NCBI GenBank assembly: GCA_965226475.1
Contig: CBDDDJ010000004.1
Span: 806,001-870,000 of the forward strand
Length of the DNA stretch: 64,000 nt
Direction: 5' to 3'
From: JASLMY01 sp965226475
GTDB taxonomy: Bacteria > Pseudomonadota > Alphaproteobacteria > GCA-2731375
A program made the translations under genes and the position numbers. The notes beneath the pieces are model-generated. The model had not been told where the DNA came from. It made no database searches and was given only the letters and a program-made list of their open reading frames with translations. Positions within the stretch are counted from its first letter, which is position 1. Each line of letters opens with the position of its first letter. Below, piece after piece: positions 44,333 through 54,593 of this stretch.

Positions 44333-45238
44333 TCACGCGGCGGGCCTGATTGAGATCGCGGCGTGCCACGCCTGACGAGCTTGAGCGGGGCTCAGGTAGC
44401 CGTTCTTTTCGACGATCCACTGGGCATTGTAGAGTTCGACGAAGTCGCGGACGGCGTCCCGCAGCTCCGCGATGTTGCGGTAGATGCGACCATGGATGAT
44501 CTGTTCCTTCAGCGTGCGATTGAACCGCTCGGCGACGCCGTTGGTCTGGGGCTCGGCGACGAAGGCGTAGGACGGCTGGATGCCCCAGAACTTGATCTGG
44601 TTGGTGAAGTGGTCCGACAGATACTGGGAGCCGTGATCCATCCGCAAGGCCAGCCCCCGAGCCGCGCCGGCCGCGGTCGAGCCATACAGCCCGGCAAGCC
44701 CCATGGAGATCGGCTGCAGGGCGGCGAAGCGGTCGCCGCGCTTGCAGACATGCCAGCCGACACACTCGGCGTTCCAATGCTCGACGGCGGTGAAGATCCA
44801 GCCCCAGCCGTCGTCCACCGTGAACACCCGAACGCCATCGGTGCCCCACATGAGGTTCGGGGCATGAGTGATGATCTCACCGTCATGGGGATTGCCGCCA
44901 CGGCGGCGGCAGCGATGGGGCGAGAGCAGATTGTTCTCGCGCATCAGGCGGAGCACCCGCTTGCGGGCAACCCGGATGTCGCGACAGACCCGAAGCCGAG
45001 CCCAGACCTTGCGGTAGCCCTCGCCCTCCCAGGGCGATGCCTCCAGGTCGGCTTCGATCGCCACCAGCAGCGCCTGGTCCGAGATCGCGGGCTTCGGTCC
45101 CCGACGCTTTGCCGGCGGCTGCTCGGCGTGCTGGCCGGAGGTCATGGCGTAGAACGAGGAGCGGGCCATGCCCCAGGCGGCGCAGACCCGCCGCAGGCCG
45201 TAGGCCAGACCCGTGCCGGGCGAGGTGGCGGCACTCAT
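44333..45238 (-). CDS. Transposase OrfB with integrase core (IS3-like), copy B
   Basis: The 301-residue integrase-core protein of the second copy. The DDE motifs (MWGTDGVRVF, MDHGSQYLS, TNGVAERFNRTLKE) and the ATGA overlap with orfA are as in copy A. No substitutions relative to copy A were noticed, which indicates very recent duplication. Confidence 0.9.
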   Translation of the reverse strand: MSAATSPGTGLAYGLRRVCAAWGMARSSFYAMTSGQHAEQPPAKRRGPKPAISDQALLVAIEADLEASPWEGEGYRKVWARLRVCRDIRVARKRVLRLMRENNLLSPHRCRRRGGNPHDGEIITHAPNLMWGTDGVRVFTVDDGWGWIFTAVEHWNAECVGWHVCKRGDRFAALQPISMGLAGLYGSTAAGAARGLALRMDHGSQYLSDHFTNQIKFWGIQPSYAFVAEPQTNGVAERFNRTLKEQIIHGRIYRNIAELRDAVRDFVELYNAQWIVEKNGYLSPAQARQAWHAAISIRPAA

Positions 45239-45645
45239 CGCCGCGACCTCCGCCGCCCCAAAGGGCCGAAGGTCTCCGTCTTGGCCTCCAGCAGTTCCAC
45301 CTGCATGGTCAACTCTCCGATCCGCTTCATGGCGCTATCCAGTTCCGCCTGCACCGGATCGCCCTTGCGTCGCTTGAGCGAGGCGTCGATCCCGCCGATC
45401 GCTTTCTCACGCCACTGCTCGAGCCGGAAGATCTCTACGCCCAACTGGCGCGACAGAAGTTGCACCGGCTCGTCACGCAAAAGCCGCAGAACGACCTCAC
45501 GCTTGCGCGCCACCGTCCATCGCTGGCCAAGTCCCAGCGGGCCTGCCGGCAAAGCCTGGCCTGGGGAAAACGTGGACGAGCCAAGCTCGCCCGCATTTAC
45601 CACAGGCCCATCAACAGCAACTTTCTTCTCAAAATTATCGGCCAT
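45235..45645 (-). CDS. Transposase OrfA (IS3-like DNA-binding), copy B
   Basis: The 136-residue DNA-binding partner of OrfB, with the same start (ATG after AAGGAGGA) as copy A. One codon differs: DASLKRRKGD here versus DASLKQRKGD in copy A. This is one of very few differences between the two elements. Confidence 0.82.
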   Translation of the reverse strand: MADNFEKKVAVDGPVVNAGELGSSTFSPGQALPAGPLGLGQRWTVARKREVVLRLLRDEPVQLLSRQLGVEIFRLEQWREKAIGGIDASLKRRKGDPVQAELDSAMKRIGELTMQVELLEAKTETFGPLGRRRSRR

Positions 45646-45711
45646 GTTCCGGTCCTCCTTGGACACTTCGATTAAGCCAATTCTGTGTCCAAGGAAATCG
45701 GGTCCGACTCA

Positions 45712-46063
45712 CGGTGGACAGCCTGGTGGAGCCCACCAGATCGACGAACATAAGTGTCAGCTGGCGGAGTTCGTCGCTCGAAAAATCGGGAAGACCGGCG
45801 GCTTGGACCTCACCCGAAAGTCGGACCGAACCGGGCGCGGCCCCTTCCCGCCCCGGCGGAGCGCCGTGCCGCGTAAGCGCGGTCAGTCCCAGCATCATGC
45901 GCTTGCGGTCGCCGAGCGTGAAGCCGAGTTCGCGCAGGTCGTCTTCCGTGAGTTCCGACAGGACGTCGAAATCGACCGAACTCGACTCCAGGACCTCATA
46001 ATATTGGTTGAGGCCAAGTCCGGCGAGCCAGGTCCGAAGCGTCGTCAAAACCGTTGACCCCAA
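45712..46063 (-). pseudogene. N-terminal SAM-domain part of the IS-broken adenylate cyclase gene
   Basis: Starting at a TTG (46,063) directly after an in-frame stop, the protein reads LRTWLAGLGLNQYYEVLESS and LTEDDLRELGFTLGDRKRMM, a sterile-alpha-motif domain of the type placed before cyclase domains, then LRQLTLMFVDLVGSTRLST, the first strand of the class III cyclase fold with its metal-binding Asp. The IS at 44,298 cuts it there. SAM-cyclase-ATPase-TPR proteins are thought to be large signalling enzymes. No ATG is available nearby. Confidence 0.82.
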
Positions 46064-46137
46064 TCTCGATTAATTTGCTTCCCCGACGTGCTTCAAAGGA
46101 CGTAAAACGATGAACTAATCGGATTGGATTAAATGAT

Positions 46138-47370
46138 AGGGCTTATCCCTTTGAGCCCGGTTTGACGAGATGTTGAGTTTCTGGTGGGCGTCGGCAGCAT
46201 GTTCGTGTAATGTTCCGTCATGGCCAGCCGCTGGAAATATGACCGCCCCATGTCCCGCGCCGCCTTCGAGGCGCGCTTTCCCGATGAAGCCTCCTGTGCC
46301 CGGCATCTCGCCGCCAGGCGCTGGCCCGACGGCTTCGTCTGCCCCGCCTGCGGCCATGACAGGGGCTGGGAACTGAAGCGGCGCCGGGCGAGCTGGGAAT
46401 GTGCGGCCTGCGGGAAGGAGACCTCGGTGACCGCAGGCACGATCATGCACCGCAGCCACTTGCCCCTGAAGACCTGGTTCATGGCCGTTCACATCGTGAC
46501 CAGCCACTCGAATGGTATCTCCGCCCTGCAACTCCAGGCCCAGCTCGGGCTCGGCAGTTACAAGAGTGCCTGGCTCCTGCTGCACAAGCTGCGCCGTGCC
46601 ATGGTCAATCCGGATCGCAGCCTGCTTGAGGACCTGATCGAGATCGATGAGGCCACCCTCCCGTTCCGCACCGCAAAAGACCCGGCCACAGGCGGGCAAG
46701 GTCGCAGCCCACAAGGCAAGATGCGCATTGCCGGCGCGGTCGAGCTATCGCCCGAGGGCGAGCCACGCCGCATCCGGCTGGCGCCGATCGGGGATTTCTC
46801 CGCGCGCAGCCTTCGTGCCTTCGTTGCCGGAACCTCGGCGCCGGGCGCGCGGGTGATTACCGATGGCTGGAGCGGTTATTGCGGCCTGCCCGACCACGAC
46901 CACCAGCCCAAGGTCGTCGGTGCAACGCCCGCCCATCTCGTGCTGACGTGGATCCATCGTGTGTTCTCGAACCTGAAGCGCTGGGCGCTCGGAACCTTCC
47001 ATGGCCTGCGCCGCGCCCATCTGCGCCGCTACCTCGACGAGTTCGTGTTCCGCTGGAACCGCCGCCGCCACACCGCAACGGCTTTCGATACCCTGCTCGG
47101 CATCGGCACGCGCCTGCGACCCGCCGACTACCGCGACATCGTCGGACAACACGTCTGATCCCGGCAGGCCGGGCGCCAGCCATCGCCCGCCCTCCGATCC
47201 GCCTCAATCGGAGCCGAATACCGGCCCTCCAGTCTGCCTGACAGCACTCGAAACCAACTTCCTCAAGTCCAAAAGCTCCCGCACATCCCCCGGCACGGTC
47301 CGAAAACCGTGCCTGGAACGTAGAAGGCCGATCAACATCTGGTGTGACCGGAAGCAAAGGGATAAGCCAT
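46138..47370 (+). mobile_element. IS1595-family-like insertion sequence of a second type (1,233 bp)
   Basis: Inverted ends AGGGCTTATCCCTTTG (left) and ATGGCTTATCCCTTTG (right, reversed). The 8-mer TAAATGAT lies immediately outside both ends (46,130-46,137 and 47,371-47,378), a proper target-site duplication. It inserted in the spacer between the cyclase gene start and the MFS exporter gene. Confidence 0.88.
46220..47158 (+). CDS. IS1595/ISXO2-like transposase of the 1,233-bp element
   Basis: A 312-residue protein with a zinc ribbon (FVCPACGHDRGW and WECAACGKE), LKTWFMAVHIVTSHSNGISA, and a DDE-type core: LIEIDEATLP (first Asp), VITDGWSGYCG (second Asp) and the later region near TWIHRVFSNLKRWALGTFHG where Asn replaces the typical Glu. 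A second start at 46,250 (MSRAAFEARF) is possible. It differs strongly from the transposase of the 1,025-bp element. Confidence 0.88.
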   Translation: MASRWKYDRPMSRAAFEARFPDEASCARHLAARRWPDGFVCPACGHDRGWELKRRRASWECAACGKETSVTAGTIMHRSHLPLKTWFMAVHIVTSHSNGISALQLQAQLGLGSYKSAWLLLHKLRRAMVNPDRSLLEDLIEIDEATLPFRTAKDPATGGQGRSPQGKMRIAGAVELSPEGEPRRIRLAPIGDFSARSLRAFVAGTSAPGARVITDGWSGYCGLPDHDHQPKVVGATPAHLVLTWIHRVFSNLKRWALGTFHGLRRAHLRRYLDEFVFRWNRRRHTATAFDTLLGIGTRLRPADYRDIVGQHV

Positions 47371-47478
47371 TAAATGATTTCGATCTCGGCTCGGGATCGT
47401 CGAGGATAAGCATTCGGGTTCCATGTGTCCATAAGCCCGCTGTCGAGCGCGCCTTCGGCGAGTGCGCGGTCGGCGAGG

Positions 47479-48993
47479 TCAGCGCTTGCGTATCTTGACG
47501 AAGAACAGGAAGGGGGCCGCCAGCAGGCCGGTGAGCGTATACATCAGGAAGGCGTTGGAATAGCCGATCATGTCGGCCTGGCGGGTGATCTCGCGGCTGA
47601 TGGCGGCGAGACCGGCGATCGACTCGTAGTTCCAGAGCCCGGTGACGGAGTCGAAATGCAGGCTTTCCTTGAACGGCGTGACGTGCTCCGTCAGTTCCGA
47701 ATAGTTCACTTTGCCGGTGCGGATGATCGCGATGACACTGAGCGAGATGAAAATCGAGGAGCCGAAGTTTCTGAGAAGGTGGAAGAGCGAGGAGGCCTCC
47801 GGCAGACGGGCGGGGGAAAGCGTCGCGAAGGTGACGATCGACAGCGGCACCCACATGACGCCGCAGCCGAAGCCCTGCACCGCGCCGACCCAGGCGACCT
47901 CGCTCGCCGCGACGTCGAGGCCGAAGTGGGCCATCCGCCAGCCGCTGAAACAAACGAGCGCGAGGCCGAGCGACAAGCCGATGCGGGGATCGAGCCGGCC
48001 GATGCGGGCCGCCGCCAGGAAGCCGAACACCATGCCGCCGCCCCGGCTCGCCAACAGCGAGCCGATCATCGAATCGGGAAATCCCTGCAGGCTTTGCAGC
48101 ATCGGCGGCAGGATCACGGTCGGCGTGATGTTGAGGGTGCCGTAGACGAAGACCAGCAGCAGGCCGATGGTGAAGTTGCGGTCTAGGAACAGGGTCGGGC
48201 TGATGAAGGGCGCCTCGTGGGTCAGCGAATGCACCACGAAGACATAGAAGCCGAGCGCCATCAGCGTCGTCACCATGACGATCTCGGCTGAATCGAACCA
48301 GTCCCGCCGCTCGCCCCGATCCATCATCAGCTGCAAACAGGTGATGGCGATGGACAGCGCGAGGAAGCCGGTCCAGTCGAGACGGATCGCCTTCGGCTTG
48401 GAGAAATCGCGGATGAAGGCGAGGACGCCGGCGAGGCTGACGACGCAGAGCGGCAATACCAGGAGGAAGACCCAACGCCAGTTGTACTCCTCCGCCAGGT
48501 AACCGCCGATGGTCGGCGCGATCGCCGGGCCGATCACCACCGACATGCCGAAGACGCTCTGCGCGCCGGCGCGTTTGTTCTCGGGATAGGCGCCAACGAT
48601 GATCGCCTGCGCCAGCGGCACCAGCGGCGCGCCGAACAGGCCCTGACCGATGCGGTAGATCAGCAGCGGCCCGAGCGACGTCGCCGAGGCGCAGAACATG
48701 GTCGAGATGGTGAAGCCGACGATGGCCCAGATCAGCACCCGGCGCTGGCCGAAGCGGGCGACGATCCAGCCGGTCATCGGGGTCGCCACGCCGGTCGCCA
48801 CCACGTTCAGCGTGACCACCCAGGAGACCTGGTCCGGCGTCGCGCCGAGCGCCCCCTGCAGCTGCGGCAGCGCCACGGAGACGATGGTCAACGTCAGAGC
48901 GTAGAGCATCGTACAGGCGGACATGGTGGCCAGGATCAGCCTCCGCTCCATCGGGCTGAAGTCCTGCGCGGTGAGGGTCTCGGAGTCCGACAT
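47479..48993 (-). CDS. DHA2-family (EmrB/QacA-type) MFS multidrug exporter
   Basis: A 504-residue protein with about 14 hydrophobic helices. Motifs include MTGWIVARFGQRRVLIWAIV (loop 2-3), GQGLFGAPLVPLAQAII and GPAIAPTIGGYLAEEYNWRW, the antiporter motif of EmrB/QacA-type proteins. It exports hydrophobic compounds in exchange for protons. The ATG at 48,993 is accepted because nothing better precedes it; a longer frame is antisense-like. Two blocks of this gene occur again as scraps at 35,961-36,110. No MFP (EmrA) partner is adjacent. Confidence 0.9.
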   Translation of the reverse strand: MSDSETLTAQDFSPMERRLILATMSACTMLYALTLTIVSVALPQLQGALGATPDQVSWVVTLNVVATGVATPMTGWIVARFGQRRVLIWAIVGFTISTMFCASATSLGPLLIYRIGQGLFGAPLVPLAQAIIVGAYPENKRAGAQSVFGMSVVIGPAIAPTIGGYLAEEYNWRWVFLLVLPLCVVSLAGVLAFIRDFSKPKAIRLDWTGFLALSIAITCLQLMMDRGERRDWFDSAEIVMVTTLMALGFYVFVVHSLTHEAPFISPTLFLDRNFTIGLLLVFVYGTLNITPTVILPPMLQSLQGFPDSMIGSLLASRGGGMVFGFLAAARIGRLDPRIGLSLGLALVCFSGWRMAHFGLDVAASEVAWVGAVQGFGCGVMWVPLSIVTFATLSPARLPEASSLFHLLRNFGSSIFISLSVIAIIRTGKVNYSELTEHVTPFKESLHFDSVTGLWNYESIAGLAAISREITRQADMIGYSNAFLMYTLTGLLAAPFLFFVKIRKR

Positions 48994-49099
48994 GGCGCCT
49001 GCTTTCGCCGGCCATAATCCAGATGGCCGGGGTGCCAGGCAAGTGGCGCGGTGATGGTTGCCATGCCCGCCGCCGTCGTCTATTCAGGGGCCGGACGGC

Positions 49100-49186
49100 G
49101 CGAGCGTGGCGGAATTGGTAGACGCGATGGCCTCAAAAGCCATTTCCTTTACGGGAGTGTGAGTTCGAGTCTCACCGCTCGCACCA
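49100..49186 (+). tRNA. tRNA-Leu (CAA anticodon)
   Basis: A complete 87-base cloverleaf: acceptor GCGAGCG paired with CGCTCGC, D-arm with GGAATTGGTAGACGC, anticodon loop CTCAAAA (anticodon CAA, reading UUG), a long variable arm as in leucine tRNAs, T-loop GTTCGAGTC, and a genome-encoded CCA. No integrase or attachment-site repeat was found beside it. Confidence 0.97.
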
Positions 49187-49228
49187 TCGGCCCCGTGCTT
49201 GGTCCTCGCCCGAGGAAGGATCCCGCGG

Positions 49229-50725
<1,497 letters not shown>

Positions 50726-50835
50726 ACTCATTCAGGATTGGCCCCGGCCACCCGCTCCCCGGGCCCCTCGGTTTACGCTTCGCGAAAGCGCTGATAGGCT
50801 CCGCCCGGTACCGATGATTGCCCCGAGGCAAATTC

Positions 50836-51840
50836 ATGACCAATGCGCCGCTGCTTCGCGTTACCGATCTGAAAACCCATTTCATGATCAGGGAAGGTGT
50901 CGTGCGCGCCGTCGATGGCGTCAGCTTCACCGTCGAGGCCGGCAAGGTCCTGGGCATCGTCGGCGAGTCGGGGTGCGGCAAGAGCATGACCGCGCGCTCG
51001 ATCCTGCGCCTGGTACCCGACCCGCCGGGCCGCATCGTCGGCGGCGAGATCGAGTTCGACGGCATCGACATCCTCTCGCTCTCGACCCGCGAGATGCAGT
51101 CGATCCGCGGCGATCGGATCTCGATGATCTTTCAGGATCCCATGGTCTCGCTCAATCCGACCATGAAAGTCGGCGACCAGATCGTCGAGGTGTTGAAGAT
51201 ACATCGCGGCTACGGCCAGAAGGCCGCGGTCGATCGCGCGGTCGAGCTGTTGCGCGCGGTGAACATCCCGGAGCCGGAAACGCGGCTGGGCGACTATCCC
51301 CACCAGTTCTCGGGCGGCATGCGCCAGCGGGCGATGATCGCGATGGCGCTCGCGTGCGAGCCGAAGCTGCTGATCGCGGACGAACCGACGACGGCCCTCG
51401 ACGTCACGGTGCAGGCGCAGATCCTCGACGTGCTGCGCACCATCCGCGAAGAGTCCGACACCGCAATCATTCTGATCACCCACGACCTGGGCATGGTGGC
51501 GGAAGTGGCCGACGACATCGTGGTGATGTATGCCGGCAAGTTGGTCGAGGAGGCCAACGTCTACGATCTCTTCGATGCGCCCTCCCATCCCTATACCCAG
51601 GGCCTGTTGAAGTCCCTGCCCTCGCCCGAGTTCCGGGTCGAGGAACTGACGCCCATTCGCGGCCAGCCGCCGGACCTGTCGCGCGTCCCCGTCGGCTGCA
51701 GCTTCGCCCCCAGATGCGACTACCGCATGGACGTCTGCACCCGCGAGGAGCCCCCGTTCCGAGAAATCGCCGTCGGGCATCGCAGCCGATGCTGGCTGGA
51801 ACAGGCGCCCGTTCCGGGCGCGGCGCCAGCGGCCGGGTAA
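50836..51840 (+). CDS. Oligopeptide/dipeptide ABC importer ATP-binding protein (DppD/OppD type)
   Basis: A 334-residue ATPase. Walker A GESGCGKSMT, the signature QFSGGMRQRAMIAMAL, Walker B LLIADEPTTALD and a C-terminal oligopeptide-type extension with CDYRMDVCTREEPPF, whose Cys residues may bind an iron-sulfur cluster as in DppD. It energises uptake of peptides. ATG at 50,836 is preceded by CGAGG. DppF follows 22 bases later, giving a heterodimeric ATPase. Confidence 0.93.
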   Translation: MTNAPLLRVTDLKTHFMIREGVVRAVDGVSFTVEAGKVLGIVGESGCGKSMTARSILRLVPDPPGRIVGGEIEFDGIDILSLSTREMQSIRGDRISMIFQDPMVSLNPTMKVGDQIVEVLKIHRGYGQKAAVDRAVELLRAVNIPEPETRLGDYPHQFSGGMRQRAMIAMALACEPKLLIADEPTTALDVTVQAQILDVLRTIREESDTAIILITHDLGMVAEVADDIVVMYAGKLVEEANVYDLFDAPSHPYTQGLLKSLPSPEFRVEELTPIRGQPPDLSRVPVGCSFAPRCDYRMDVCTREEPPFREIAVGHRSRCWLEQAPVPGAAPAAG

Positions 51841-51862
51841 GCGGAACGCCGGGGGAGGGGAC

Positions 51863-52828
51863 ATGGAAAAACTGCTGTCGGTTCGCGGTCTCACCAAGTT
51901 CTTTCCCGTGCGTCGCGGTGTCCTCTTCCCTCGCGTCGCCGGCCATGTCCGCGCCGTCGACGACGTCAGCTTCGATCTGCACAAGGGCGAAATTCTCGGC
52001 CTCGTCGGCGAGAGCGGCTCCGGCAAGACGACGACCGGGCGGCTGGTGGTCCGTCTGCTCGAGGCGACGGCCGGCGAGGTCACGTTCGAGGACAAGAGCA
52101 TTCTCGACATGGACGAGGCCGAGTTCCGGCCGCTGCGCCGCGACATGCAGTTCATCTTCCAGGATCCTTATTCCTCGCTCAATCCGAGGCTCACGGTCGG
52201 CCACACGATCGCGGAGCCGCTGCGCACGCACGGCGTCGCCAGCGGGCAGTCGGTGCGCGAGCGGGTCCAGGAGCTGCTCGACATCGTTGGCCTCCCGCCC
52301 AGGCTGGCCAATCGCTACCCGCACGAATTCTCCGGTGGTCAGCGCCAGCGCATCGGCGTCGCCCGGGCGCTCGCGCTCAATCCGAAGCTGATCGTCGCCG
52401 ACGAGCCGGTGAGCGCGCTCGACGTCTCGATCCAGGCCCAGGTCCTGAACCTGCTGCATCGCCTGCGCCGGGACTACGGCCTCTCCTACCTCTTCATCGC
52501 GCACGACCTCAACGTGGTGCAGCATCTCTGCGAACGCATCGCCGTCATGTATCTCGGCAAACTGGTCGAGATCTCCGACCGCGACGCGCTCTACGCAGAA
52601 CCGTTGCACCCCTATACCCAAGCCCTGATTTCGGCCATTCCGGTACCGAACCCCAGGGCCAAACGGGACCGGATCATCCTGAAGGGGGAGATTCCGAGCC
52701 CGATGAACCCGCCCCAGGGTTGCCACTTTCACCCCCGCTGCCAGGCTTGCATGGCGATCTGCAAGACGGAGCGGCCGGTCATGAAGGAGATAAAGCCGGG
52801 ACACCGCGTGGCCTGCCACCTATACTGA
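51863..52828 (+). CDS. Oligopeptide/dipeptide ABC importer ATP-binding protein (DppF/OppF type)
   Basis: A 321-residue ATPase partner of DppD: Walker A GESGSGKTTTGR, signature EFSGGQRQRIGVARAL, Walker B LIVADEPVSALDVS and a C-terminal CHFHPRCQACMAICKTERP with the Cys pattern of the family. The GAGGGG upstream fits the start at 51,863. The binding protein gene follows 117 bases later. No defect seen. Confidence 0.93.
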   Translation: MEKLLSVRGLTKFFPVRRGVLFPRVAGHVRAVDDVSFDLHKGEILGLVGESGSGKTTTGRLVVRLLEATAGEVTFEDKSILDMDEAEFRPLRRDMQFIFQDPYSSLNPRLTVGHTIAEPLRTHGVASGQSVRERVQELLDIVGLPPRLANRYPHEFSGGQRQRIGVARALALNPKLIVADEPVSALDVSIQAQVLNLLHRLRRDYGLSYLFIAHDLNVVQHLCERIAVMYLGKLVEISDRDALYAEPLHPYTQALISAIPVPNPRAKRDRIILKGEIPSPMNPPQGCHFHPRCQACMAICKTERPVMKEIKPGHRVACHLY

Positions 52829-52945
52829 CCCGACCATGTACGATCGGCTTGCTTCGAAAGCCATGCGCAAGCTTGCGGGTCACGCGCATTTTTCACTCGC
52901 CGCCGGGGTCTCGGTCCGGTCGGCGACGCCAAACGGGAGGATGGC

Positions 52946-54493
52946 ATGAAACGACGAGAATTCTTGAAGGCGACGGGCGTCGCTGGCGGCGCGCTGTTCG
53001 CGGGAGATTTCCTGTTCTCCAAGGTGGTCTCGGCCCAGGGCAAGAAGGTCCTGCAAGTGGCCGTGAGTTCGGACGCGTGGAACCTGGACGTCAGGAGAGG
53101 GACCGACGTCACCGGAATAAACATCTGCAAACAGCTCTATAACGGCCTGATGAACTACGACTCCGACGGCAACATGTTCGCCGACCTGGCGGTCGGAAAG
53201 CCGGAACAGCCCGACGACAAGACCTATATCTTCAAGCTGCGCCAGGGCGTGCAGTTCCACGGCGGCTTTGGCGAGCTGACGGCGGAAGACGTGGTCTATT
53301 CCTTCGACACCATTCGCGGCACGGGCGGCGAGAAGGGCACTTTCCTGGCGCTTTGGCTGCGGCCGGTCGACAAGGCCGAGGCGGTCGACAAATACACCGT
53401 CAAGTTCACCATGAAGGCGCCCTATGGTGACTTCCTGGACGCCTGCACGCTCTGCAAGATCGTCTCCAAGAAGGCCGCGGAAGAGCGTGGCAAGGACTTC
53501 ACCCGCCAGCCGATCGGCTCCGGGCCCTTTGAGTTCGTCGAGTGGGTGAAGGACGACCACATCACGCTCAAGAAGTTCGACAAGTACTTCACCAAGGGCG
53601 TCCCGAAACTGGACGGCGTCTTTATCCAGATCATTCCCGACGACACGGTGAAGGTCACCAACCTGATCACCGGCCAGGTCGACATGATCAAGGAGATCCC
53701 GCCGCGCAACCTGGCGCAGCTTAAGAAGACGCCGGGCATCGTCGTCGGCCAGCGCACCGGCACCCAGTGCGAGCAGCTTTACTTCAACTGCGAGGTAGAG
53801 CCCTTCAACGACGTCAACGTGCGCCGCGCGGTCGCCTTCGCCATCGACCGGAAGTCGATCGCCGACAAGGTCTTCTTCGGCATGGCGCAGCCGGGCCGGG
53901 CGATGCTGACGGAAGAGCAGATGCCCTTGAAGAAGTATCCGTCGAACATGCCGGTAATCGATTACAATCCGGAGAAGGCCAAGGCGTTCCTGGCCAAGAG
54001 TTCGAAGGCGGGCGGTTTCGAGTTCACCTGCCTGACCACCGGGCAGGGCTGGTTCGTCGAGCAGCTGACGGTGATGCAGGCCAACTTCGCGGACGTCGGT
54101 ATCAAGATGATCATCGAGCCGCTGGAGAAGAGCGTGATGTTCGGCAAGATGCGGGAGGGCCAATACGAGGCCACCTTCGAGGACCTGAACGCCGCCTACT
54201 TTGGTTTTGGCGCGGCGACGCCGGCGTTGTTCTACACGCCGCCGGAGCGCTGGCTGAACTGGAAGGACGAAAAGGCCCTGGCGGCGGACGAGCTGCTGAA
54301 AAAATTCGTCACCACCTTGGACGAGAACAAGAAACACGAAATCTTCGGCGAATTCCTGAAGATCGTGAACGACCAGATCCCCTACACGCAAGTCGTCTTT
54401 GTCGACAGTACCGACGCGTGGAAGGACAGCGTCAAGAACTACAAGACCTCCCTGCCCAACGACAGTTTGTGGTGGGAGACCGATCTCGGCTGA
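52946..54493 (+). CDS. Family 5 extracellular solute-binding protein (peptide/nickel type), Tat-exported
   Basis: A 515-residue binding protein. The N-terminus MKRREFLKATGVAGGALFAG carries a twin-arginine motif (RR followed by EFLK), so export folded by Tat is likely. Family-5 landmarks: YNGLMNYDSDGNMFADLAVG, the GVQFHGGFGELTAEDVVYSF repeat and QPIGSGPFEFVEWVKDDHIT. It delivers peptides or similar ligands to the two permeases. The ligand is unknown. Very high expression of binding proteins is usual and the hairpins just downstream would allow that. Confidence 0.92.
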   Translation: MKRREFLKATGVAGGALFAGDFLFSKVVSAQGKKVLQVAVSSDAWNLDVRRGTDVTGINICKQLYNGLMNYDSDGNMFADLAVGKPEQPDDKTYIFKLRQGVQFHGGFGELTAEDVVYSFDTIRGTGGEKGTFLALWLRPVDKAEAVDKYTVKFTMKAPYGDFLDACTLCKIVSKKAAEERGKDFTRQPIGSGPFEFVEWVKDDHITLKKFDKYFTKGVPKLDGVFIQIIPDDTVKVTNLITGQVDMIKEIPPRNLAQLKKTPGIVVGQRTGTQCEQLYFNCEVEPFNDVNVRRAVAFAIDRKSIADKVFFGMAQPGRAMLTEEQMPLKKYPSNMPVIDYNPEKAKAFLAKSSKAGGFEFTCLTTGQGWFVEQLTVMQANFADVGIKMIIEPLEKSVMFGKMREGQYEATFEDLNAAYFGFGAATPALFYTPPERWLNWKDEKALAADELLKKFVTTLDENKKHEIFGEFLKIVNDQIPYTQVVFVDSTDAWKDSVKNYKTSLPNDSLWWETDLG

Positions 54494-54522
54494 CGTTGTT
54501 GACGTCACGAGTGCGTGGAACA

Positions 54523-54570
54523 GCCGTGGCCGCCGACGCGCGGCCACGGCCTTTCCGCCGAATCGGCGGA
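54523..54570 (+). promoter_or_regulatory. Two tandem hairpins between binding-protein and permease genes
   Basis: GCCGTGGCCGC pairs with GCGGCCACGGC across six bases (54,523-54,550), and TCCGCCG pairs with CGGCGGA across AAT (54,554-54,570). They sit just before the permease ribosome-binding site GGAGG. Such intercistronic structures often stabilise the binding-protein mRNA and lower permease output. Confidence 0.5.
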
Positions 54571-54593
54571 AGCCCGGCTGACGGAGGTTGCTC

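Larger units (their letters stand above)
44298..45711 (-). mobile_element. 1,414-bp insertion sequence (IS3-like), copy B
   Basis: Same ends, length and orientation as copy A. It is flanked by the perfect 14-mer CGGTGGACAGCCTG on both sides (44,284-44,297 and 45,712-45,725). Together with copy A it brackets a 94-bp piece of the cyclase gene, a layout that resembles a miniature composite transposon. Confidence 0.92.

Noticed and set aside
49100..49186. tRNA-Leu as an integration site for a genomic island
   Set aside because: No integrase gene and no repeated tRNA 3' end were seen in the adjoining DNA.
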